Source of the DNA: Rhodospirillaceae bacterium UBA4479
GTDB taxonomy: Bacteria; Pseudomonadota; Alphaproteobacteria; Rhodospirillales; Casp-alpha2
NCBI GenBank assembly: GCA_002389175.1
Contig: DGNZ01000262.1
Location: 1 to 6,957, forward strand
Direction of reading: 5' to 3'
DNA: 6,957 nucleotides
A program made the translations under genes and the position numbers. Of the stretch, positions 1-6,067 are shown one piece after another. How positions within the stretch are numbered: position 1 is the stretch's first letter; each line of letters opens with the position of its first letter. The notes beneath the pieces were generated by a model. That model was not told where the DNA came from, made no database searches, and worked only from the letters and a program-made list of their open reading frames with translations.

Positions 1-537
1 TTCCAAGATTTGATCTTTGGAAAATCGATTTTCCAGCCAAAATGCCAGCATCACCTCTTGGATTTTGCGCTTTATCGTGCGCTCTGGGCTCAGGAATAGA
101 TTCTTCGCGACCTGCTGAGTGATGGTGCTGCCGCCCTGCACGATGTAGCCGGCGCGAATATTGATGACCATGGCCCGCGCAAGACCAATCAAGTCGATGC
201 CGAAGTGGTCATAGAAACGGCGATCCTCTGTTGCCAGCACCGCTTGCGGCAGCGATGGCGGAAGGTCTTTCAGCCGAACGGGGATGCCATAAAGATCGCC
301 GGCGGCGGCAAGCTCGCTACCGTCACTCGCCATGATCCAAACCGTTGGGCGGCGCGAAGGGGCGAGGCTGTCTTCGACATCTGGCAGGTCCGTATAAAAC
401 CAACCCACGGCGAACAGGCCAAGGATAAACGCCCAAACGCCAAGGGTTGCCGTCCATTTGCCAAGACGGCGCAATGCCGACGGGCGCGGGGTGTCGGTTT
501 TTGTTGTACGGGCACGTGTGCTTTTACGTTTGGCCAT
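1..537 (-). CDS. Class A penicillin-binding protein (PBP1A-like), N-terminal part, cut by left window edge
   Basis: This gene encodes the first 179 residues of a bifunctional peptidoglycan synthase; the reading frame is open to base 1, so the rest lies outside the window. Residues 1-27 are a basic cytoplasmic tail (MAKRKSTRAR start), and about 28-48 form one membrane anchor, so the enzyme domains face the periplasm. From about residue 85 the GT51 glycosyltransferase domain follows, which polymerises lipid II into glycan strands. Visible motifs are EDRRFYDHFG (104-113, with the presumed catalytic E104), GGSTITQQ (135-142) and RKIQE (157-161); the last motif is cut after residue 179. The transpeptidase domain is not seen. 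ATG at 537-535 is the only possible start, because an in-frame TAA sits three codons upstream. Its Shine-Dalgarno sequence is poor. The motif set is certain for GT51. A monofunctional transglycosylase is possible but less likely, because the N-terminal linker looks like that of class A PBPs. It is divergent from the mscS gene. Confidence 0.92.
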   Translation of the reverse strand, partial: MAKRKSTRARTTKTDTPRPSALRRLGKWTATLGVWAFILGLFAVGWFYTDLPDVEDSLAPSRRPTVWIMASDGSELAAAGDLYGIPVRLKDLPPSLPQAVLATEDRRFYDHFGIDLIGLARAMVINIRAGYIVQGGSTITQQVAKNLFLSPERTIKRKIQEVMLAFWLENRFSKDQILE

Positions 538-571
538 GCTGCTTTATGCCCGGTGGGACGTTAGGATCGTG

Positions 572-594
572 TTAATACGACAGGCATGTATTAA
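572..594. promoter_or_regulatory. Perfect inverted repeat TTAATAC-N9-GTATTAA in the pbp/mscS divergent gap
   Basis: Arms at 572-578 and 588-594 are exact reverse complements of seven bases separated by nine (gacaggcat). The site fills about a third of the 66-bp gap between two divergent start codons. Its right arm touches the AAGG Shine-Dalgarno sequence of mscS at 593-596. The spacing and symmetry resemble a dimeric regulator site; as RNA in the mscS direction it could also fold into an AU-rich hairpin next to the ribosome site. The repeat is seen directly, its function is inferred, and no known consensus is matched. Confidence 0.5.
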
Positions 595-600
595 GGTAAA
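572..600 (-). promoter_or_regulatory. Candidate sigma70-type promoter for the pbp gene
   Basis: On the minus strand TTTACC (600-595) and TATTAA (577-572) are separated by exactly 17 bases, each matching four of six consensus positions. Transcription would start near 565 and give a leader of about 28 nt before the ATG at 537. The -10 hexamer overlaps one arm of the inverted repeat, so a protein bound there would block it. Weak hexamers make this a tentative call. Confidence 0.35.
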
Positions 601-603
601 AAT

Positions 604-1476
604 ATGGAAGATTTTACACAAACCGTTCTTGGCCTCCCATGGAGAGATATTGGCGCGTCGACGCTTTTGACCACGATCATCCTGTTGGCCCGCTGGGGGA
701 TTGTCCGCTCGATCCGTGGGAACACGGAAACGCTCAGCGCGGATCGCCGTAAGTGGATTTCGTTGGTGCGCAATCTGACCGCGGTATTGATCTTCATCGG
801 CTTGTTCCTAGTGTGGTCCGTTGACCTTTCCAAGTTTGCGTTATCAATCGCAGCATTCGCCGTTGCCATCGTGATTGCATCGAAAGAAATCATCATCTGT
901 CTGACCGGTGGTTTGTATCGCACCATGACTCGCCCGTTTGAAACCGGAGATTGGATCGAGGTCGGAACGATTCGTGGGGAAGTGCTGCAAGAAGGCCTTA
1001 TGAGCACAACGCTCCACGAGTTATCCCCCGCTGGGGACCAAACGCACGATTACACCGGGCACATCATCACCATGCCCAATGGGATGATTTTGCCCCACAA
1101 CATCGTTAACTTGAACATCCGCAAGCATTACGTTTTTCATACCTTTGCCATTACGATTGATGCGCTCGATAAATTGCGACCCAAAGAAGACTTAGCGTTT
1201 CTTTGTGACGAGATTGAGGCCGAATGGACGGCCTATGACGAAGAAGCGACGAAGTATTGGACCGGGGTCCGCCGTCATATGGCGCTTGATATCCGCAAGC
1301 CGGATCCGCAGGTGCGCATGCACACGACGGACCTTGCCCACGTCATGTTTGATATTCGACTGCTATGTCCGCGCGAGCAGGCGCTGTCTATTGAGCAGCG
1401 CGTCACGACGCGGTTTCTTACGCGTGTCCAAAAGCGGATGGATGCGGCAGCCGTGACGAAATCAGACGCGCCATAG
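604..1476 (+). CDS. MscS-family small-conductance mechanosensitive channel
   Basis: This 290-residue inner-membrane channel belongs to the MscS superfamily, which opens under membrane tension and releases solutes during hypo-osmotic shock. Three hydrophobic segments lie at about 17-37, 54-74 and 77-104, the last being the pore helix that ends in TGGLYRTMTRPF (101-112). The MscS beta-domain signature follows: RPFETGDWIEV (110-120), a GEV turn (125-127), STTLHE (134-139), then MPNG (157-160) and HNIVNL (165-170). Residues 175-280 form the cytoplasmic alpha/beta cage part. Length is like that of classical MscS (286 in E. coli). Between STT and MPNG there are about ten more residues than in E. 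coli MscS (SPAGDQTHDYTG, 141-152). ATG at 604 is preceded by AAGG (593-596) at good spacing. The gene is divergent from pbp and converges on the DUF3604 gene 18 bp away. The family is firm; the conductance class cannot be read from sequence. Confidence 0.93.
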   Translation: MEDFTQTVLGLPWRDIGASTLLTTIILLARWGIVRSIRGNTETLSADRRKWISLVRNLTAVLIFIGLFLVWSVDLSKFALSIAAFAVAIVIASKEIIICLTGGLYRTMTRPFETGDWIEVGTIRGEVLQEGLMSTTLHELSPAGDQTHDYTGHIITMPNGMILPHNIVNLNIRKHYVFHTFAITIDALDKLRPKEDLAFLCDEIEAEWTAYDEEATKYWTGVRRHMALDIRKPDPQVRMHTTDLAHVMFDIRLLCPREQALSIEQRVTTRFLTRVQKRMDAAAVTKSDAP

Positions 1477-1494
1477 ACCAAACGCGCTGGCGCT

Positions 1495-3828
1495 TTAGCG
1501 ATAAATATAGATCGGGCTGGTCCAGCAAAGCGTGCCGTCTTCCTGCGCCAAACGAATGAAGATCGGATTGTCACCCTCGGACTTTAGTTCAAGGCGTCTG
1601 GTAAGTGAAAATGTCCGATGTTTGTTTTCCGATGGCATCCGGAAGATTTTCAAATACCGCGGCAATACATCGCTTTGATCGAACACTTCGTCTTCAAAGC
1701 CAATTTCCTCAAGTGGCACGCCCGCTTTGACCAACGGGGTTTCGATTTTCAGCGTGCCGGCGTAGGGATCTTTGACCCATACATCAAAGCCGCCGATGTT
1801 GCCGGTCGTGAGTGCGCGCCATGCAAGCTCGGTTTCCGAGACGATATCCAGGGTCTTGTCGCGATTAAAGAAGTTGATGGCTTTGGCTTCGATGATGGCA
1901 TTGTCAGATAAATGCGCGGTACCGTCCCAAATTACCTGACGGAAACGACCGCGGTATTCAGCGCCTTCCCACATTACGCGTAAGCGGTTGCCGAGTTCTT
2001 CTTGAGTATAGGGTCGGACGGTCTCGATAAGGTCGAGACCGTTGAAAATGTCGACCCGTTCAATCGGGCTTGCGGCGTGAATGTCGATGTTAAAGTCAAC
2101 CTCGCCGCTCGGCAGATGCACGATATCGCCCATCATCGCACTGTCAGATGTCTGGCTGTCTGTGGGGCCGTTCCGAGGGTCATCGTGATACAGGGTGCCG
2201 GCTTCCGTGAAATTTGCCTTCACGTCGATCATCATGCGGCCGCCGTGCCCGCCGGTGGTGGCATAGTGACGGCGTCGACGCATGCTTTCCATAATGGCGT
2301 CGCGGCTTAGTTCCGGTGCTAAAAAGCAGGTCAGCCCGCCGACGGCGCCGAACAACGACGCCCCCGGATAACTCGCGCCCGGGCGGCCTTTGTGGCCGTC
2401 GGAGTTGGCGACGATACCGATCCGATAGCCCATTTCAAAGGCATCTTGGACCAGCCATTCAAAAGTGCCCCAACTGGAATGCACTTCCATTGATTTCTCG
2501 AACCGCCCGTCATGGGCCATTTTGACGTCGGCGTATCTGCCGCCGCAGTGCGCGTAGCCGACTACGTCCCATTCTTTATCGCGGGCGAGGGCTTCGAACA
2601 ATTCGGCAGCCGAGTTGCAGTCGGTGCTGATGTCCGAGCGGTCCGCGACCAACGCGTGGGATGAACGCCGCAGCGTGCGGCCTTCATCCGGGAAGTAAAT
2701 GTTTCGGTCACCGCCAAGCCCGGTGTTGCCGGACCATTCGTAGCCCGGGATCGCGATGAATTCACCGGTTATGTCATAATGCGCGCACATATCATCAAGT
2801 TCGGACCAGAACGGGGATGTGATCTGGAAATCGTTACCCTGGTGGCCGGTGGCATCGACGAATGCGAGATCGCGGGCGAAACGGAAATATTCATCCGCGC
2901 TGCCGGTGCCGATGGTCTCTTCCGACTGACCGTGCAGGTCGCCCCAATAATGCTTGAGCGCCGGGGCATCGGCAAAGCGGATCGGGTTTGTGGTGGTCAC
3001 GACATCGCCGTTTTCATCCAAGAATTCGATGCATGCATCGCCGGCAGCACTGCCGCTGAGCCCACTGACTTCGACGGCGCGGGTGCCGGGTTGGATGCTG
3101 ACGCTGGCGGGCATGCCGTCAACCGGACCGTTGGCGCGCAGCTTGAACGTGCGATCACATTGATCAGACGGATTGCCCCATTTGTCTTCGCCCTTGAATT
3201 TGACGGAGAACGTTTCACCCACGGCGCGCAGGGTCGGTGCGACGGCGACATAGGTTTCAGGCGCGCCGGGTACGATGCGGATCGTCGGTTGGTTCGGCAC
3301 CGGCTGGTAGCAATAGGTGGCGATCGGATCAATCAGGGTGTGGAATTCGTAGCTTTCTTCGCAGAACGTTTGCAATCGCATGCCGGGCGAGCCTTGCGAC
3401 GTGTCGCCAAGCTTGACGGTGATGGTATCGCCTTCACGTAGAAAGCCGCGTACGACCTTGATGTATAACGCACGGTCCCACGGGCGGACGTTGCCCTTTG
3501 GATCGTAGTGATATTGCAGCACGGCATCGTTGGAGGCGGTAATCGTGGTGAAGTTCGGACCGGTCGGGTTCTCGAACTGGGGGCGTGTTTGATCGCTGGC
3601 GAAACGGAAGCAAATGCGGATCGAACCGGAATCGTCGATCCCGAATTTACCGGCGGTGTAAACGAGGGTGAAGGTTTGATAGCTGCCGGCTTCGAAATCA
3701 CCGGTTGGACTTAATGCGACCGTGCCGACCTCGTGCATAGGAACGGTGGCATCGATAGGTGTGCTGACCAGGCCGCCGGCCGGCGCGCCTGCTGCATCGT
3801 CCGGGCTGCCAAGCGGTTGCTCCGACAT
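1495..3828 (-). CDS. DUF3604 family protein with PHP-like metal-binding core, function unknown
   Basis: This 777-residue protein is recognised as DUF3604 by its central block, starting at HYWGDLHGQSEE (293-304). The family looks like PHP-type metal-dependent hydrolases, but no reaction is established that I can name. Candidate metal ligands in order are D297/H299 (DLHGQS), H329 (ATGHQGND), E364 (GYEW), H427 (YAHCGG), E448 or H450 (MEVHSSWG), and D477/H479 (NSDGHKGRPG). RRRRHYATTG (517-526) is another conserved-looking stretch. About 40-285 is beta-rich and immunoglobulin-like in appearance, and 570-777 is a second beta-rich region; residues 1-30 are Ala/Gly/Pro-rich and probably disordered. 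There is no signal peptide or membrane segment, so it is probably cytoplasmic. ATG at 3828 is chosen because GGAGAG lies about ten bases upstream; an internal Met31 has no ribosome site. It lies 132 bp downstream of the copper chaperone gene on the same strand, so co-transcription is possible but unsupported. Confidence 0.88.
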   Translation of the reverse strand: MSEQPLGSPDDAAGAPAGGLVSTPIDATVPMHEVGTVALSPTGDFEAGSYQTFTLVYTAGKFGIDDSGSIRICFRFASDQTRPQFENPTGPNFTTITASNDAVLQYHYDPKGNVRPWDRALYIKVVRGFLREGDTITVKLGDTSQGSPGMRLQTFCEESYEFHTLIDPIATYCYQPVPNQPTIRIVPGAPETYVAVAPTLRAVGETFSVKFKGEDKWGNPSDQCDRTFKLRANGPVDGMPASVSIQPGTRAVEVSGLSGSAAGDACIEFLDENGDVVTTTNPIRFADAPALKHYWGDLHGQSEETIGTGSADEYFRFARDLAFVDATGHQGNDFQITSPFWSELDDMCAHYDITGEFIAIPGYEWSGNTGLGGDRNIYFPDEGRTLRRSSHALVADRSDISTDCNSAAELFEALARDKEWDVVGYAHCGGRYADVKMAHDGRFEKSMEVHSSWGTFEWLVQDAFEMGYRIGIVANSDGHKGRPGASYPGASLFGAVGGLTCFLAPELSRDAIMESMRRRRHYATTGGHGGRMMIDVKANFTEAGTLYHDDPRNGPTDSQTSDSAMMGDIVHLPSGEVDFNIDIHAASPIERVDIFNGLDLIETVRPYTQEELGNRLRVMWEGAEYRGRFRQVIWDGTAHLSDNAIIEAKAINFFNRDKTLDIVSETELAWRALTTGNIGGFDVWVKDPYAGTLKIETPLVKAGVPLEEIGFEDEVFDQSDVLPRYLKIFRMPSENKHRTFSLTRRLELKSEGDNPIFIRLAQEDGTLCWTSPIYIYR

Positions 3829-3960
3829 AGCTGATATCTCTCCAAAATCGCCGACCGTTTATGGCCGATCCCCTCATCATCAGCTATACGTTACGGCGGC
3901 GCTTATCCCCAATCAAGCGAGGGGTTTTCAAGGTTCATGACCGGAACTCATGCTTTTTGC

Positions 3961-4467
3961 CTAATGATTTGGATGTTGCATGGTCGGCATGGCATCGCCG
4001 CGGTTCAAAACCCCAACGTCGAGCGTTTTTGTATGGCCGGTTTCGAATGTGAAGGTCATTTCAATGTGCGAAGCACTTTTGGCGCCGACTGTCGGACCAA
4101 TCAGCATCAAATGCAGGCCGTTTGGTTCAAACGTCACCATCTCACCGGCCGGAATATCAATCGTCGACAATGCGCGCATTTTTGAAACGCCGCCTTCAAG
4201 ATAGCTCTCATGAATTTCAACGCGCTCAAACATGGGGCTGGAAACGCGAGTTAAGCGCTGCAACTGATCCGACTGATTGTGTAGCGTCACATAGCCCGCC
4301 ATGACGCGCGCCGTCGGCGGCGCTGCGCGCACCCATGGTGCCATGATCATGACCGCGTCGTCTGACATATCGTGCGTGTGCTTTGCCGGGTCGGCGTTCG
4401 TCGGTATCGCGAAGACAAAAAGGCTGATCACTGCAAATGCGCGCAATAAGGTTGATGGTCCGGACAT
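3961..4467 (-). CDS. PCu(A)C family periplasmic copper chaperone
   Basis: This 168-residue exported protein belongs to the PCu(A)C (formerly DUF461) family. Known members bind Cu(I) in the periplasm and deliver it, often together with Sco proteins, to the CuA centre of cytochrome c oxidase. The family motif H-x10-M-x21-H-x-M is perfect here: H86, M97, H119 and M121. Residues 1-25 form a signal peptide with probable cleavage after TNA, leaving a mature start DPAKHTHDM that is itself His/Met-bearing. The tail AMPTMQHPNH (159-168) is also rich in Met and His and could be an extra weak copper site. The ATG at 4467 has an excellent AGGAG eight bases upstream (4480-4476). No sco, cox or copper-export gene is in the window, so its partner must be elsewhere. 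No copper-responsive MerR-type operator was recognised upstream. Confidence 0.95.
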   Translation of the reverse strand: MSGPSTLLRAFAVISLFVFAIPTNADPAKHTHDMSDDAVMIMAPWVRAAPPTARVMAGYVTLHNQSDQLQRLTRVSSPMFERVEIHESYLEGGVSKMRALSTIDIPAGEMVTFEPNGLHLMLIGPTVGAKSASHIEMTFTFETGHTKTLDVGVLNRGDAMPTMQHPNH

Positions 4468-4571
4468 GATGGGAACTCCTGGTGATGAATTGCGCGCACA
4501 CTAAGCCTGAGACGGGGTTGGGTCCAGCATTGCGGTGGGGTGTCATTTTGAGGGATTTTCTGAGCATTTGA

Positions 4572-4600
4572 TTGACTTTTGGCCGAAATTAACGCAGAAT
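4572..4600 (+). promoter_or_regulatory. Sigma70-like promoter for the cold-shock gene
   Basis: TTGACT (4572-4577, five of six consensus bases) is followed after exactly 17 bases by CAGAAT (4595-4600, four of six). Transcription would begin near 4607, giving an untranslated leader of about 139 nt before the ATG at 4746. It is the best hexamer pair seen in this gap, and a long leader is the known arrangement for cspA-type genes in enterobacteria. The start site itself is inferred. Confidence 0.6.
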
Positions 4601-4606
4601 AAAACA

Positions 4607-4745
4607 GCGAGATACATTTGATGCGTGTTACCTAAAATTATGCGGACTACCGCTTAGCTTAGTTATCCCCTGAGAATGTTATCGTTAACATGCGTTTGGC
4701 TACACGGTGTGGCGCGGCGCAACCAATTGTCAGAGGAATATCGAC
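4607..4745 (+). promoter_or_regulatory. Long structured 5' leader of the cold-shock gene
   Basis: The leader contains a GCGG/CCGC hairpin with an ACTA loop (4642-4653) and an AU-rich hairpin ATGTTA/TAACAT with a TCGT loop (4676-4691). TCCCCTGA (4666-4673) can also pair with TCAGAGGA (4730-4737), which contains the AGAGGA ribosome site; seven of eight positions pair, with one C-A mismatch in the middle. That helix would enclose the AU-rich hairpin and mask translation initiation. Temperature-dependent leader folding controls cspA in E. coli; a similar switch here is an inference from pairing done by eye, not from folding energies. No match to the enterobacterial cold box was seen. Confidence 0.45.
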
Positions 4746-4955
4746 ATGGCTAAAGGTACCGTGAAGTGGTTCAACACCACCAAAGGTTATGGTTTTATTG
4801 AGCCGGAAGACGGCTCCAAGGATGCATTCGTTCACATTTCGGCTGTTGAGCGTGCGGGCATGAATTCGCTGCGCGAAGGCCAGAAGGTGTCTTACGAACT
4901 GCAAGAAGGCCGCAACGGTAAGTCGTCCGCCGAGGATCTCGTCGCGCTCGACTAA
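4746..4955 (+). CDS. csp: CspA-family cold-shock protein
   Basis: This 69-residue single cold-shock domain binds single-stranded RNA or DNA and typically acts as an RNA chaperone that melts secondary structure. It starts MAKGTVKWFN, followed by RNP1 KGYGFI (13-18) and RNP2-like AFVHIS (27-32), with W8, F9, F17, F28 and H30 as the usual nucleic-acid-facing aromatic and His residues. Length is typical for the family. The ATG at 4746 is chosen because AGAGGA (4732-4737) lies eight bases upstream; a GTG at 4707 in the same frame would add 13 unrelated residues and lacks support. The gene has its own promoter, a long leader and a strong terminator, so it is monocistronic. Whether it is cold-induced or constitutive cannot be told from the protein. 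Confidence 0.97.
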   Translation: MAKGTVKWFNTTKGYGFIEPEDGSKDAFVHISAVERAGMNSLREGQKVSYELQEGRNGKSSAEDLVALD

Positions 4956-4977
4956 CACCGCAATGCGCTTTTAAAGG

Positions 4978-5015
4978 AAACCGCCGTCGGCATCGTTCGA
5001 TGGCGGTTTTTCTTT
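4978..5015. terminator. Rho-independent terminator, apparently bidirectional, between csp and the lysR-type gene
   Basis: Arms 4978-4989 and 4998-5009 form a 12-bp stem (AAACCGCCGTCG with CGATGGCGGTTT, one G-T wobble) around an eight-base loop, and TTTTTCTTT follows on the plus strand. It begins 22 bases after the csp stop codon. On the minus strand the same stem is followed by TTTCCTTT, so it can also end the LysR-type transcript arriving from the right. Confidence 0.9.
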
Positions 5016-5069
5016 CTGCGCATGGTTTTGATTGCGCTATAGACCACATTGCGGTTTGTGCGCTTGGGA

Positions 5070-5948
5070 TTATTGGTGCGACGCATCCAGGATTATCGGT
5101 AGCAACGCATTTGGGAAGCGGCGTTCCAAGGTGACCGCGTAGAAAGTTTCAAACACCCCCTTTAAGGGGTAAGCCTCTATCAACTGTCCACTCGACAGCT
5201 CGTCCTGCACGACAACCGGCGGCAACACGGCGATACCGATATCTTCACGTGCGAGCAAGCGCATCATGGCCATATCGTCTGCTTCTGCGACGACGTTTGG
5301 CCTCACACCCAGCCTTTGGATCAGTGCGTCAAAGCCGGTTCGTATTGAGCCGTGCGTTGTCGGAAGTATCAGCGGATGCTGGCTGAGCACCTCTTTGAGC
5401 GAGCCTTTTTTGCCCAGGCGCTTCGGCGTGCCAATGACGCTGACTTGCTGTTCAGAAAGGCGGTGTGATCTGAACGTTGCGGCATGGCCACTGCCTGTGG
5501 CCGTGTTCAACAACACGACATCGAGCGCAAGCGCCTCCAATTCTTCAAGCAGGTCTTTTGGGCTGCCGGATCTTAGAACAATGCTCGCATTGCTCTGTTC
5601 CAGAACGGGGCGCAGCAGACCAATCTGAAAGTTCCTGGACAACGTTGCCATTGCGCCGACCCGAAGCACGGGGCGGGTCGCGATATTTCCTGCCAGGGTG
5701 CCAACAAGTTCGTCGCCCGCCGCAAAGATTGCATCCGCATGATCGAGTGCGATCCGGCCCGCTTCGGTTAAATGCAGTCGCCGCCCTTTGCGGTCAAATA
5801 ACGAATGGCCGAGCTGTTCTTCAAGTTTGCGGATCTGCACCGACAGTGCCGACTGTGAGATATTTAATTGATCTGCAGCATGCGTCAGATTTCCATCATG
5901 CGCGACCGCCCAAAAATACCGAAGATGCTTAAAATTGATCTGTACCAT
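5070..5948 (-). CDS. LysR-type transcriptional regulator, NhaR-like
   Basis: This 292-residue protein has LysR family layout and length. The winged helix-turn-helix is at 1-64, with a recognition region SQSALSVQIRKLEEQLG (31-47) and wing FDRKGRRLHLTEAG (51-64). A linker helix and a two-lobed effector-binding domain (about 93-290) follow. The opening INFKHLRYFW (4-13), the RKGR wing and the later block PNVVAEADDMAMMRLLA (217-233) resemble NhaR, the activator of the NhaA sodium/proton antiporter. No antiporter gene is present here, so the true target and inducer are unknown. ATG at 5948 follows an in-frame TGA two codons upstream, so it is the first possible start; it has no clear Shine-Dalgarno sequence. 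It is divergent from hutD, the usual LysR arrangement with a regulated neighbour, and converges on csp through a shared terminator. Family certain; subfamily moderately likely. Confidence 0.93.
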   Translation of the reverse strand: MVQINFKHLRYFWAVAHDGNLTHAADQLNISQSALSVQIRKLEEQLGHSLFDRKGRRLHLTEAGRIALDHADAIFAAGDELVGTLAGNIATRPVLRVGAMATLSRNFQIGLLRPVLEQSNASIVLRSGSPKDLLEELEALALDVVLLNTATGSGHAATFRSHRLSEQQVSVIGTPKRLGKKGSLKEVLSQHPLILPTTHGSIRTGFDALIQRLGVRPNVVAEADDMAMMRLLAREDIGIAVLPPVVVQDELSSGQLIEAYPLKGVFETFYAVTLERRFPNALLPIILDASHQ

Positions 5949-6067
5949 TGTTCATAAAAATAGAATATTTTATTTCTAATAATCAATTTTTATTATTTAA
6001 ATAATGTCACGCGCCCCGCACCTTAGCGTATTAATCGTCAACGGGATTTAGAACGGTCGTATCGGCG
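5949..6067. promoter_or_regulatory. Divergent lysR/hutD regulatory region with a very AT-rich half
   Basis: Only five of the 57 bases from 5949 to 6005 are G or C, in sharp contrast to the surrounding genes. The stretch contains several overlapping symmetries: AATAAT-N8-ATTATT (5978-5997), an imperfect dyad around 5954-5973, and the perfect palindrome at 5992-6005. LysR regulators commonly bind AT-rich T-N11-A dyads between their own gene and a divergent target, so this is the likely operator and promoter zone for both genes. Bases 6006-6067 are of normal composition and form the untranslated leader side of hutD. No confident -35/-10 pair could be chosen because of the AT bias. Confidence 0.6.
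5992..6005. repeat. 14-bp perfect palindrome ATTATTTAAATAAT
   Basis: Every base pairs with its partner about the centre between 5998 and 5999. It sits at the hutD-proximal end of the AT-rich block and shares its left half with the AATAAT-N8-ATTATT dyad, so two dimer sites could be mutually exclusive. In such AT-rich DNA part of the symmetry may be chance. Confidence 0.55.

Noticed and set aside
205..564. Plus-strand frame of 119 codons opposite the pbp gene
   Set aside because: The opposite strand carries clear GT51 motifs; this frame is their complement.
1480..1496. AAA(C)GCG-CTGG-CGCTTT as a bidirectional terminator between mscS and the DUF3604 gene
   Set aside because: Three GC pairs, a bulge and a three-base T tail are too weak to call.
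2779..3441. Plus-strand open frame of 220 codons inside the DUF3604 gene
   Set aside because: It lies wholly antisense to a recognisable protein family member and its own translation resembles no family; it is a frame shadow of GC-rich codons.
3906..3926. CCCC-N10-GGGG followed by TTTT as a terminator
   Set aside because: The stem is only four pairs with a ten-base loop and the T run is on the plus strand, where no gene ends.
4226..4567. Minus-strand frame of 113 codons overlapping the start of the copper chaperone gene
   Set aside because: It is out of frame with the chaperone, whose signal peptide, motif and AGGAG settle the correct reading.
4700..4712. ACAC-G-GTGT symmetry in the csp leader as a hairpin
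   Set aside because: A one-base loop cannot form, and no stable alternative pairing extends it.
4707..4745. Upstream GTG extension of the cold-shock protein by 13 residues
   Set aside because: The added residues do not look like a cold-shock domain, and AGAGGA is positioned for the ATG at 4746.
5477..5932. Plus-strand open frame of 151 codons inside the LysR-type gene
   Set aside because: Antisense to a clear LysR protein, with low-quality composition and no ribosome site.
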